A stretch of DNA of 5,624 nt from an uncultured Hungatella sp. (GTDB lineage Bacteria > Bacillota > Clostridia > Lachnospirales > Lachnospiraceae), in assembly GCA_959018155.1 (NCBI GenBank), contig CAUEKH010000192.1, positions 1 through 5,624 on the forward strand. Direction: 5' to 3'. How positions within the stretch are numbered: position 1 is the stretch's first letter; each line of letters opens with the position of its first letter. The position numbers were made by a program, and so were the translations under genes. Positions 1 to 5,624 of this stretch are shown in pieces. Below the pieces are notes generated by a model. The model searched no databases. It had not been told where the DNA came from and saw only the letters and a list, made by a program, of their open reading frames with translations.

Positions 1-132
<132 letters not shown>

Positions 133-349
133 AATGGTTGGTTCAATCCGGGTACAAAATCAACTTGCTAGCTAATTTGTTTTCCCGTTTTACTTGTTGT
201 TTGGTTCGTATACAATAAATGTATTCGTTCTGAATTTTCTCAATTCAAAGCCACCAAAACGTGGCTTATTTTTTAGAATTTTCAGGGTTTTACATACTGT
301 TCAATCTTCTATTTTCAAAGTGCTCTGCGCTGTTCGTTTCAACAGCAAC
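133..349 (-). other. 16S rRNA leader (5' external transcribed spacer)
   Basis: This AT-rich stretch lies between the predicted start site of the gene-proximal rRNA promoter (about 349) and the mature 16S end, so it would be transcribed and then removed during rRNA processing. It carries a perfect 7-bp hairpin (248-254 with 261-267) and a smaller inverted repeat GAATT...AATTC at about 232-246. I looked for a canonical boxA antitermination element and did not see a convincing one. I see no protein gene: short open frames here lack ribosome binding sites. Confidence 0.7.
248..274 (+). terminator. small hairpin plus T-run on the plus strand (antisense to the rRNA leader)
   Basis: AAGCCAC (248-254) and GTGGCTT (261-267) form a perfect 7-bp stem with a six-base loop, followed by ATTTTTT on the plus strand. 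This has the form of an intrinsic terminator for rightward transcription. No rightward gene precedes it, so it could limit antisense transcription from the rRNA side. On the minus strand the same stem is simply a leader hairpin without a U-run. Confidence 0.4.
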
Positions 350-355
350 TTTTGT

Positions 356-384
356 ATTCTATCATGGTTGTTTTGATTTGTCAA
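356..384 (-). promoter_or_regulatory. rRNA promoter, gene-proximal (P2), with A/T-rich UP element
   Basis: On the minus strand, a perfect -35 TTGACA (384-379) is followed by 17 bases and a -10 TAGAAT (361-356). The predicted start is near 349-350. Directly upstream of the -35, positions 387-402 are a run of A's with a single T on the minus strand, as in the UP elements of strong rRNA promoters that contact the RNA polymerase alpha subunit. The ideal spacing, consensus -35 and position ~220 bases before the mature 16S end make this a likely main rRNA promoter. Confidence 0.85.
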
Positions 385-449
385 CCACTTTTTTATTTTT
401 TTCTAAAAGCTTTTCAGCAGTTATACTGGAAGTTTTTGGAAAAGTTTGC

Positions 450-466
450 CGCCGTTTTCAGCGGCG
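450..466 (-). other. GC-rich hairpin at the predicted start of the P1 transcript
   Basis: CGCCG at 450-454 pairs perfectly with CGGCG at 462-466 around a seven-base loop. It is the only GC-rich spot in the promoter region and would sit at or within a few bases of the 5' end of RNA started from the upstream promoter at 473-501. No U-run follows it on the minus strand, so it is not a clear terminator. A 5'-end stabilising hairpin or a chance stem are both possible. Confidence 0.4.
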
Positions 467-472
467 AGTTAT

Positions 473-501
473 ATATTATCAAACCTGTCTCCAAAAGTCA
501 A
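473..501 (-). promoter_or_regulatory. rRNA promoter, upstream (P1), with A/T-rich UP element
   Basis: On the minus strand, -35 TTGACT (501-496) and -10 TAATAT (478-473) are separated by 17 bases. The predicted start is near 465-469. Upstream, 514-529 is the same 16-base A/T tract found next to P2, with a further T/A-rich stretch between it and the -35. The promoter lies 117 bases upstream of P2, so both would feed the same rRNA transcript, the usual tandem-promoter arrangement for rRNA operons. Confidence 0.8.
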
Positions 502-562
502 CACATTTTTACAACTTTTTTATTTTTTTATTTCATATGCTCAAAAGCAGCTTCTTCTATAC

Positions 563-591
563 AAGATATAGTATGTCATGACAGTTTTCAA
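563..591 (-). promoter_or_regulatory. possible third, distal rRNA promoter
   Basis: On the minus strand, TTGAAA (591-586), a 17-base spacer and TATCTT (568-563) form a fair sigma-A type match. It is 90 bases upstream of P1 and points the same way. It lacks the long A-tract seen beside the other two promoters and its -10 is weaker, so it may be a minor promoter or a chance match in AT-rich DNA. Confidence 0.4.
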
Positions 592-725
592 CACTATTTA
601 CCTTCCCTGAAAGAGATTCTCAAGGATTGCAATGGCCATATGGAAACCAATCGTACCAAACTACAGAGATATCAGCCAATCAACAATTGAGGCAGAGTTA
701 CCAAGTTTTATAGAAAAATGACACT

Positions 726-763
726 GCTGTTTACCTCGACGGTCAGGTAACAGCCTTTCTTTT
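726..763 (+). terminator. orphan intrinsic terminator, plus strand
   Basis: GCTGTTTACCT (726-736) pairs with AGGTAACAGC (745-754), leaving one bulged T and an eight-base loop, and is followed by CTTTCTTTT. This is a good intrinsic-terminator shape for rightward transcription. No recognisable rightward gene or clear promoter lies upstream, so it may end a small RNA, be left from a lost gene, or block transcription running into this region. On the minus strand the nearest T-run starts several bases past the stem, so it is less convincing in that direction. Confidence 0.6.
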
Positions 764-819
764 ATATATGTCTTTATCGAAAACATTTACTGTAAAATGA
801 TCGGAGAGAGAAACCGGAA

Positions 820-847
820 TTTTCATAACGTATTTTTCATAACGTAT
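820..847. repeat. exact 14-base tandem duplication
   Basis: TTTTCATAACGTAT occurs twice head to tail at 820-833 and 834-847 with no difference between copies. Being 14 bases, it is not a multiple of three and would shift any reading frame crossing it. A recent slippage duplication in non-coding DNA is the simplest reading; two spaced copies of a protein-binding site are the alternative. Confidence 0.85.
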
Positions 848-1045
848 GTAGGCACCTATCTGCTCGCAGCTGTCTTTACTTTAATTAATGTACAGTTTCC
901 GCGCCTTGCTTTCCTCCACATTCTGTGGCATATCGCGTTCCTACATCGCAGATACAGGCACAGGAATAGAAAAGGATTTGATATTATCTCATTTTATATG
1001 GAACTTGTTTCGAGATTTACGGATTTAAAGGCAGAGGAGGTTAGA

Positions 1046-1114
1046 TAAAAAGAACATCCTGGTAAGAAATTCTCATGCTGCGGGAACATTATCTCTGACC
1101 AGGATGTTCTTATT
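1046..1114 (-). terminator. long-stem intrinsic terminator of the sugar-utilisation operon (possibly bidirectional)
   Basis: A perfect 14-bp inverted repeat, 1050-1063 with 1098-1111, surrounds a 34-base loop. After one mismatch the loop allows about six more pairs, one of them G-U. On the minus strand the stem runs into TTTTTA, giving a clear U-tract; on the plus strand it is followed by ATTTTATTTT, so it may also work rightward. It begins 29 bases past the stop of the GH125 gene and should end the operon transcript before the rRNA region. Confidence 0.9.
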
Positions 1115-1142
1115 TTATTTTATGGATTCCATCTACGATGGA

Positions 1143-2432
1143 CTAACTAATCTCCCTGATTCGAATATCATAATAATCCAACAGCAGTTCGCAGAACATC
1201 ATATTGGACCAGGAGAACCAGGGGCGGGTATATTTTTCCGGATCATCGACGCAGACTCCCTCATGCATCTGGAGCGTTCCTGCATCAATTCGGCAGAGTA
1301 AGTTTAACAGTTCTTCCTTCTCTTTCCTGTCGGGAGCTGTCAGACCCTGGATGGAAAGGGCGATGGGCCAGACGTAACGCTCGGGAGTATGCGGGCTTCC
1401 GATTCCTTTTACATATGGGCCTTCGTAGTAGTACGGATTTTCCGGGCTCAGAATGGTCTTTCGCGTATTTAAATAAATCGGATCTTTACAGCTTCCATAT
1501 CCCAGGTAGGGGGCTGCCAGCAGGCTTGGGACGTTGGAATCGTCCATGATGGTGTAGCCGCCGAGTCCATCGACCTCATATGCGTAGACCTCTTCGCCCC
1601 GGCTGTTTTTGACAACCGCATACTGTCTGATGCCATTTTCAATGCCCTCGCGAAGATTGCGCGCGCGGGTGACAATCCCGGAATCCTGGAATAAATCCTC
1701 ATAAATTTCTTCCAGATACGCAAGAACCACTGCGGCAAACATATTGGAGGGGACGAGATAATGGTAACGGCAGCAGTCGTCGCTGGGACGAAAACCTGAC
1801 CACAACATGCCTGTCACTGCGACAGGACTTCCGATTCCATCTTTGAGCGTATCTGTCTCTACACAGTCATGGCGCTCGAAACGGTATGGAGACTGGCTGT
1901 GGTCGCGCTCTGTTTCCCACACGTCGAGAATTTTCCTGACGCCAGAATGGAATGTCACATCAAACTGATCCGTCCTTCCGGATACCTTCCACAGCAGGTA
2001 GGCAAGCTGCAGGGGATAACAGAGGGAGTCAATCTCATATTTTCTCTCCCATATCCACGGGCCCATCTCCGTCTCGTCGGTCTGATGGCCATGGCCATTG
2101 GCTGTCTCGTTGAACGCGTTGGCATAGGGGTCAATGTTTATGTAGGAAAACTGCCTGCGCACCAGGCCGGAAATCAGTCCGCCGATCTCCTCATCTTCTT
2201 TTGCCAACAGCAGATAAGGCCGAATCTGGGCGGTGGAATCACGCAGCCACATTGCCGGTATATCACCGGTGAGTACGTATGTTGTGCCATCTTCCTTTTT
2301 TTCGACTGCCTTTAACAGGGTGTCGGGAAAGCAGTTGGAAAAGACTGCGGCCCACTGCGGATGATCCGCAGCCAGTTCATTTACCTGGTCCATCAGACGC
2401 TGTACTGAGGACGGCAGTTTCATTCTGTCCAT
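1143..2432 (-). CDS. GH125 exo-alpha-1,6-mannosidase, cytoplasmic
   Basis: A 429-residue protein of glycoside hydrolase family 125 (old DUF1237 / metal-independent alpha-mannosidase). The characterised Streptococcus pneumoniae and Clostridium perfringens members are inverting exo-enzymes that release alpha-1,6-linked mannose. Family motifs, numbered from this start, are GDIPAMWLRDSTAQ (56-69), WERKYEIDSLCYPLQLAYL (128-146), WSGFRPSDD (211-219), VPSNMFA (227-233), EVDGLGGYTIMDD (286-298), PSLLAAPYLGY (302-312), GIGSPHT (343-349), MHEG (389-392) and PWFSWSNMMFCELLLDY (404-420). Asp218 and Glu391 fit the catalytic acid and base I recall for the family. There is no signal peptide, so it acts on imported sugar. 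The start at 2432 is chosen because AAAGGAG (2449-2443) precedes it by 10 bases and the length then matches characterised members. An ATG at 2459, overlapping the sulfatase stop as ATGA, would add nine residues but has no ribosome binding site. It is the last gene of the operon. Family call very sure; substrate in this organism inferred. Confidence 0.96.
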   Translation of the reverse strand: MDRMKLPSSVQRLMDQVNELAADHPQWAAVFSNCFPDTLLKAVEKKEDGTTYVLTGDIPAMWLRDSTAQIRPYLLLAKEDEEIGGLISGLVRRQFSYINIDPYANAFNETANGHGHQTDETEMGPWIWERKYEIDSLCYPLQLAYLLWKVSGRTDQFDVTFHSGVRKILDVWETERDHSQSPYRFERHDCVETDTLKDGIGSPVAVTGMLWSGFRPSDDCCRYHYLVPSNMFAAVVLAYLEEIYEDLFQDSGIVTRARNLREGIENGIRQYAVVKNSRGEEVYAYEVDGLGGYTIMDDSNVPSLLAAPYLGYGSCKDPIYLNTRKTILSPENPYYYEGPYVKGIGSPHTPERYVWPIALSIQGLTAPDRKEKEELLNLLCRIDAGTLQMHEGVCVDDPEKYTRPWFSWSNMMFCELLLDYYDIRIREIS

Positions 2433-2442
2433 AAAGTTTGTT

Positions 2443-2449
2443 CTCCTTT
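2443..2449 (-). promoter_or_regulatory. ribosome binding site deciding the GH125 start
   Basis: AAAGGAG on the minus strand, 10 bases before the ATG at 2432. It lies downstream of the alternative ATG at 2459, which is preceded only by an A-rich stretch, so it favours the shorter protein. Confidence 0.75.
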
Positions 2450-2455
2450 GAGATG

Positions 2456-4018
2456 TCATTTTTTGAATATTCGGCTTCCCACAGGCTTCATATCCCGGAC
2501 TCCCGGATCGTCACAGTTCCATTCCTGATACCAGTAGCCTTTTGGATGGATTTTCGTCCGATAACGGTTGTGGGGCGCAGGGATTGGGTCGGCGGCCTTT
2601 AACATCGCGGCTGTCAGTTCCGTTAAAAGTTCGGTTTTCACCGGAAGAAGTTCCTTCTTATCCCAGAGATTATAAAGTTCATATGGGTCATTTTCCCGGT
2701 CATAGAGATACCCGGTCCCCATCATGTCAACCTGGATATGGTAATTCCCCTTCCAGAGAGCGCGGACCTGGCCGCACTGGGTCCAGGTATTTAAACAGTC
2801 AAACCGGTCCCAGGCCTGAGAAACCGCATCCTCCGCAGGCGGGGTCAGCCCATCCTCCTCATTCCAGTAAAGGCCGGAAAAACCACTTTCCGCGTAAGCC
2901 GTATCATATTCTTTCTCCGGTATATCACAATTCTTTAAAAGTGGCAAGATACTTTTTCCCTGGCAGCCAAATGGCGTCTTAGCGCCTATGATATCGCATA
3001 TGGTCGGGAAAATATCTATCAGGCTTACAAAGCAGGATCCACGCTTCCCCTGCGGGGCGATTCCGGGCCCTTTCCATATCATCGGAATGTGTGTCAGGAT
3101 GTCGGGTAAATCAGGTCCTTTTCGAATCAGGCCATATTCTCCCACAAAATCGCCGTGGTCGGATACGTAGATCACGATGGTGTCGTCCTCTAATCCCCGT
3201 TCCTTAAGCCCTTCTATCAGACGCTTTACCTGATCATCAATGAGCCGGAGCATCCCGTGGTAATTGGAACGGGCGCGCAGGATTCTATCCTCGATATTTT
3301 CCCCCAGCACCCTTTCCCAGACTCTGCGCAGCCATGTAAATCTCTCCCCTTTTCCTTCCAAATCTTCCACAGAACTGTGGAGAGGCGGAAGCTTCTCCGG
3401 TGGAAACAGATCAAAATACGGTTCCGGAACCTGATAGGGGTTGTGGGGCTCTGCGAAAGAAACCCAGGCGAAAAACGGCTGTTCATTTTTGACACTGTCA
3501 ATAAATTTCAGAGCAGAGGACACATTTCTGTATGGGTGCTGTACCGTGACACCGCCTGGCGAGGGCGCGTGCATTTCCATGTGATTGGTCGAACACAGAA
3601 AATCTGCAAAGGCGATTTCCTCCTCCGTTGTGTTGATTTCCCCCTCATTTCCAAGATGGCCGGTTGTCTCATGAAAATCGAAATCCTCCGGGCTGTGGTG
3701 GGAATGATTTTTGCCACAGAGTGCCGTCACATAGCCATTCCGCTTCAAAAGTTCCGGCAAATCCTCTGTGTACAGCGCATCGACCAGGTTGTGGTTGGTG
3801 CGCACCTGATGGCATTCGCTGTAACGGCCGGTCATCATGCTGACCCGCGCGGGCATACAGGTAGGATTGGGAGTGTAGGCACTTTCAAAATCCACACCTC
3901 CCCTGGCCCACTCGTCTAAAAACGGCATGGTGTCCAGTTCATAACCGCAGCTTTTCCGCAAATCCGCTCTCTGCTGGTCGGTCATAATAATCATAATATT
4001 TGGCTTTTTATCACTCAT
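2456..4018 (-). CDS. cysteine-type sulfatase-family hydrolase (alkaline phosphatase superfamily, S1), cytoplasmic
   Basis: A 520-residue protein of the formylglycine-dependent sulfatase family. The N-terminal strand NIMIIMTDQQR (7-17) supplies the first metal ligands (Asp14, then Gln15). C-M-P-A-R at 54-58, followed by TGRY (63-66), is the CxPxR signature in which Cys54 should be oxidised to formylglycine, in anaerobes usually by a radical-SAM maturase (anSME) encoded elsewhere. Further active-site candidates are GKNH (102-105), EPHNPY (190-195), SDHGD (286-290) and RKGP (299-302). The C-terminal part has the usual LYDRENDPYELYNL (438-451). No signal peptide or lipobox, unlike many glycan sulfatases, so it works inside the cell. 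AGGGGGAT lies about 7 bases before the ATG, and the permease gene ends 11 bases upstream. Likely role: removing a sulfate ester from an imported sugar before or after mannosidase action. Phosphonate monoester hydrolases/phosphodiesterases share the same signature, so a phosphodiester or phosphonate substrate is not excluded. Exact subfamily not determined. Confidence 0.92.
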   Translation of the reverse strand: MSDKKPNIMIIMTDQQRADLRKSCGYELDTMPFLDEWARGGVDFESAYTPNPTCMPARVSMMTGRYSECHQVRTNHNLVDALYTEDLPELLKRNGYVTALCGKNHSHHSPEDFDFHETTGHLGNEGEINTTEEEIAFADFLCSTNHMEMHAPSPGGVTVQHPYRNVSSALKFIDSVKNEQPFFAWVSFAEPHNPYQVPEPYFDLFPPEKLPPLHSSVEDLEGKGERFTWLRRVWERVLGENIEDRILRARSNYHGMLRLIDDQVKRLIEGLKERGLEDDTIVIYVSDHGDFVGEYGLIRKGPDLPDILTHIPMIWKGPGIAPQGKRGSCFVSLIDIFPTICDIIGAKTPFGCQGKSILPLLKNCDIPEKEYDTAYAESGFSGLYWNEEDGLTPPAEDAVSQAWDRFDCLNTWTQCGQVRALWKGNYHIQVDMMGTGYLYDRENDPYELYNLWDKKELLPVKTELLTELTAAMLKAADPIPAPHNRYRTKIHPKGYWYQEWNCDDPGVRDMKPVGSRIFKK

Positions 4019-4029
4019 TTTCGATCCCC

Positions 4030-4923
4030 CTAACCTTTCACGGCGCCAATCATAACGCCCTTTACAAAATATTTCTGTACAAATGGATACAGTATTAACA
4101 TCGGAATACTGGAAACTACGATAACCGAATACTTGATGGCCTCCGCCATCTTGATCTTCTCCGCCATTCCCACATCGTTAGTCCCCATCTGTTCCGTCTG
4201 CCCCAGCAGAAGAATGTTGCGCAGGACTATCTGGAGAGGATGCATGGCTGAATCTTTTATGTAAATCAACGCATCGAAATAGGAATTCCAGATCGCGACG
4301 GCGTAATACAGCACCAGAACTGCCATGATAGCCTTGCTGAGCGGCAGAACAATCTGAAACAGCATGGGGATATTTCCACAGCCGTCAAGCCGCGCCGATT
4401 CATATAGTTCTTCCGGAATGCTGCTCTCAAAAAATGTTTTTGCCACAATCAGATTATAGGTGGACAGCGCATTTGGAATCAGTATCGCCCAAATGGTATT
4501 ATACATGCCCAGATCCCGGACCAGCAGGTACGTCGGAACCATGCCGCCGCTGAAATACATGGTAAATAAGACTGCCATCATCAGGAAGTTGCGCCCCCGC
4601 AAATTCTTTCGTGACAGCGGGTACGCCGCCAGTATGGTCAGCGTGACGCTGATTAAGGTTCCGGCTGCCGTGTAGAACATGGTGTTTCGGAAACCTCTCC
4701 AGATGTCCTTATTTTCAAATACCATCGTATACGCTTTCGTCGTGATTCCCTTGGGCCAGAGAAGCACCTCACCGCGGATTACCAGATCCGGGTCGGAAAA
4801 GGAAGCTGCCACCACAAAAATCAACGGAATCAGGACTATCAGGATGATAATACAGCCGATTACTCCCACAATCGCATCAAATACCTTGTCACTCCTGATA
4901 AATTCAACACATTTTGCTCTCAT
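4030..4923 (-). CDS. sugar ABC transporter permease, LplC/YtcP type
   Basis: A 297-residue inner-membrane permease of the binding-protein-dependent carbohydrate importer family (CUT1-like; LplC/YtcP group). It has about six hydrophobic segments (roughly 18-40, 82-101, 114-136, 142-163, 196-216, 264-284). The EAA loop that docks the ATPase is at 171-194: EELYESARLDG followed by the I-x-LP end. The C-terminus KYFVKGVMIGAVKG is the usual ending of this group. The start at 4923 is preferred over the ATG at 4941 because AAGGAGG (4936-4930) lies just before it; the longer version would code through its own Shine-Dalgarno and overlap the upstream gene. It pairs with the LplB-type permease 11 bases upstream. 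The cargo cannot be read from the sequence; the downstream mannosidase suggests a mannose-containing oligosaccharide. Confidence 0.95.
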   Translation of the reverse strand: MRAKCVEFIRSDKVFDAIVGVIGCIIILIVLIPLIFVVAASFSDPDLVIRGEVLLWPKGITTKAYTMVFENKDIWRGFRNTMFYTAAGTLISVTLTILAAYPLSRKNLRGRNFLMMAVLFTMYFSGGMVPTYLLVRDLGMYNTIWAILIPNALSTYNLIVAKTFFESSIPEELYESARLDGCGNIPMLFQIVLPLSKAIMAVLVLYYAVAIWNSYFDALIYIKDSAMHPLQIVLRNILLLGQTEQMGTNDVGMAEKIKMAEAIKYSVIVVSSIPMLILYPFVQKYFVKGVMIGAVKG

Positions 4924-4929
4924 CTCCTG

Positions 4930-4936
4930 CCTCCTT
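4930..4936 (-). promoter_or_regulatory. ribosome binding site deciding the LplC-type permease start
   Basis: AAGGAGG on the minus strand, six bases before the ATG at 4923. It overlaps the TAA stop of the upstream permease gene (4937-4935), so translation of the two permeases is probably coupled. It lies inside the reading frame that would start at 4941, which argues against that start. Confidence 0.85.
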
Positions 4937-5624
4937 ACCATAACCCGGTTTTCGTCGTCTTCTTACTGATATAATTCGCCCCTGCCAGCAGCGCAAAATT
5001 TATCACGGAATTGAACATACCGACCGCTGTGCTGTAACTGAACTGCCCTTTCTGAATACCATTCTTATAGATAAAGGTGGAAATGACCTCGCTCGACGAG
5101 AGCGTCACGTCCCTCTGCATCAGAAGCACTTTCTCGAAGCCGACGCTCATCAAATTTCCGATTCTCATAATAAACAGAATCAGGATGGTACCCATGATAC
5201 ACGGAATCGAGATATGGATAATTTTCTGCATTCTCGACGCGCCGTCAATCGACGCGGCCTCATAGAGCTGCTGATCGATGGAAGTGAGCGCCGCGATATA
5301 GATAATGGCGTTAAATCCCATATTCTGCCAGACATTGGAAAACACATAGAGAGGCTGAAATGCCGACGGCCTCGACATATAGTCCACCGGTTCTACGCCG
5401 AATAAGGCTGTAATCTGGTTAAACAGCCCGTATTCCTTGTTGGAAAAAAGGCTGAGCATACTGACAATCACCACAATTGATAAGAAATTCGGCATATACG
5501 TGATGTTCTGGACCGCCTTTTTCAATCTCGTGCTCTTGATTTCATTGATCAGGAGAGCTAACAAAATGGGGACCGGGAAGCCGACAAGCATGGTGAAAAG
5601 GCTCAGAGACAGGGTATTTACGAG
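4935..5624 (-). CDS. sugar ABC transporter permease, LplB type (5' end beyond window)
   Basis: The last 229 residues of an LplB-type carbohydrate ABC permease. The frame stays open to the right edge, where it reads LVNTLSLSLFTMLVGFPVPI; this is the inside of the family's conserved N-terminal TM region (NTL...GFPxPIxLALLLNE), so the ATG at 5591 is an internal Met and the true start is outside, probably about 70-90 residues upstream. The EAA loop is at visible residues 118-141 (QQLYEAASIDGASR ... I-S-IP). Several hydrophobic segments follow, and the C-terminus is KKTTKTGLW. It would form the heterodimeric channel with the permease encoded just downstream. The extracytoplasmic binding lipoprotein is not in the window and would be expected nearby. 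In this transporter type the ATPase is often a shared MsmX-like protein encoded elsewhere. Confidence 0.94.
   Translation of the reverse strand, partial: LVNTLSLSLFTMLVGFPVPILLALLINEIKSTRLKKAVQNITYMPNFLSIVVIVSMLSLFSNKEYGLFNQITALFGVEPVDYMSRPSAFQPLYVFSNVWQNMGFNAIIYIAALTSIDQQLYEAASIDGASRMQKIIHISIPCIMGTILILFIMRIGNLMSVGFEKVLLMQRDVTLSSSEVISTFIYKNGIQKGQFSYSTAVGMFNSVINFALLAGANYISKKTTKTGLW

Larger units (their letters stand above)
592..1046. other. AT-rich intergenic region without a supported gene
   Basis: Between the rRNA promoters and the terminator of the sugar operon I see no gene I can support. The best open frame is 83 codons on the plus strand (797-1048). It has no Shine-Dalgarno site, an unlikely His/Arg-rich composition in the middle, and runs across a 14-base tandem duplication that would shift its frame. 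The minus strand of 800-1020 has short open stretches broken by stops, which could be a decayed gene fragment, but I cannot name it. The stretch also holds the plus-strand terminator-like hairpin near 726-763 and an 11-base palindrome TTTACTGTAAA around 786-796. I saw no tRNA. Confidence 0.6.

Noticed and set aside
352..690. Plus-strand open frames of about 60-112 codons between 194 and 690
   Set aside because: They run antisense through the rRNA leader and promoters, are rich in Phe/Leu/Ser from T-rich DNA, and lack ribosome sites.
797..1048. 83-codon plus-strand open frame with a hydrophobic N-terminal part and a His/Arg-rich middle
   Set aside because: It has no ribosome binding site and no family I recognise, and it spans a frame-shifting 14-base tandem duplication. 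A decayed fragment or chance frame is more likely than a gene.
1869..2315. 148-codon plus-strand open frame opposite the mannosidase gene
   Set aside because: It is a shadow of the GH125 coding sequence, which carries clear family motifs on the minus strand.
3257..3919. 220-codon plus-strand open frame opposite the sulfatase gene
   Set aside because: It lies entirely antisense to a sulfatase with intact catalytic motifs; composition and lack of a ribosome site fit a chance frame.
5591..5591. ATG at 5591 as the start of the LplB-type permease
   Set aside because: The frame is open to the window edge and encodes conserved family residues upstream of this Met, so the gene is cut by the window and does not start here.

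Overview
The window reads as a piece of a low-to-moderate GC Firmicute, most likely a gut-type Lachnospiraceae (Clostridium cluster XIVa). The left edge is the 5' end of a 16S rRNA gene on the minus strand, and its first ~130 bases have the V1 stem and flanking sequence usual in that family. The anaerobic-Firmicute style sugar transporter genes agree. No protein or rRNA database search was possible, so the family-level placement is an inference.

Layout: every gene I support is on the minus strand. Reading in the direction of transcription (right to left), the order is: the 3' part of an LplB-type sugar ABC permease (runs off the right edge); an LplC/YtcP-type partner permease; a cysteine-type (formylglycine) sulfatase-family hydrolase; a GH125 exo-alpha-1,6-mannosidase; and a long-stem intrinsic terminator. 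The four genes are packed 11 to 23 bases apart, each with a visible Shine-Dalgarno site for the three internal starts, so they look like one transcript. About 1 kb of AT-rich, apparently non-coding DNA follows. It holds an orphan plus-strand terminator, a 14-base tandem duplication and a tandem array of strong minus-strand promoters that drive the 16S gene at the left edge.

How the genes work together: the two permeases would form the membrane channel of an importer for a small saccharide (binding protein and ATPase are not in the window). Neither hydrolase has a signal peptide, so both should act in the cytoplasm on the imported oligosaccharide. The sulfatase-family enzyme would remove a charged ester (sulfate, or possibly a phosphodiester or phosphonate), and GH125 would cut alpha-1,6-linked mannose from the non-reducing end. 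The operon therefore looks like a small utilisation system for a substituted alpha-mannoside, such as a sulfated or phosphorylated N-glycan or yeast-mannan fragment. The enzyme families are clear; the exact substrate is inference.

The most interesting points are the pairing of a CxPxR hydrolase with GH125 in one operon, the duplicated rRNA promoter modules with identical 16-base upstream A/T tracts, and a 16S base that mismatches the standard 27F primer.
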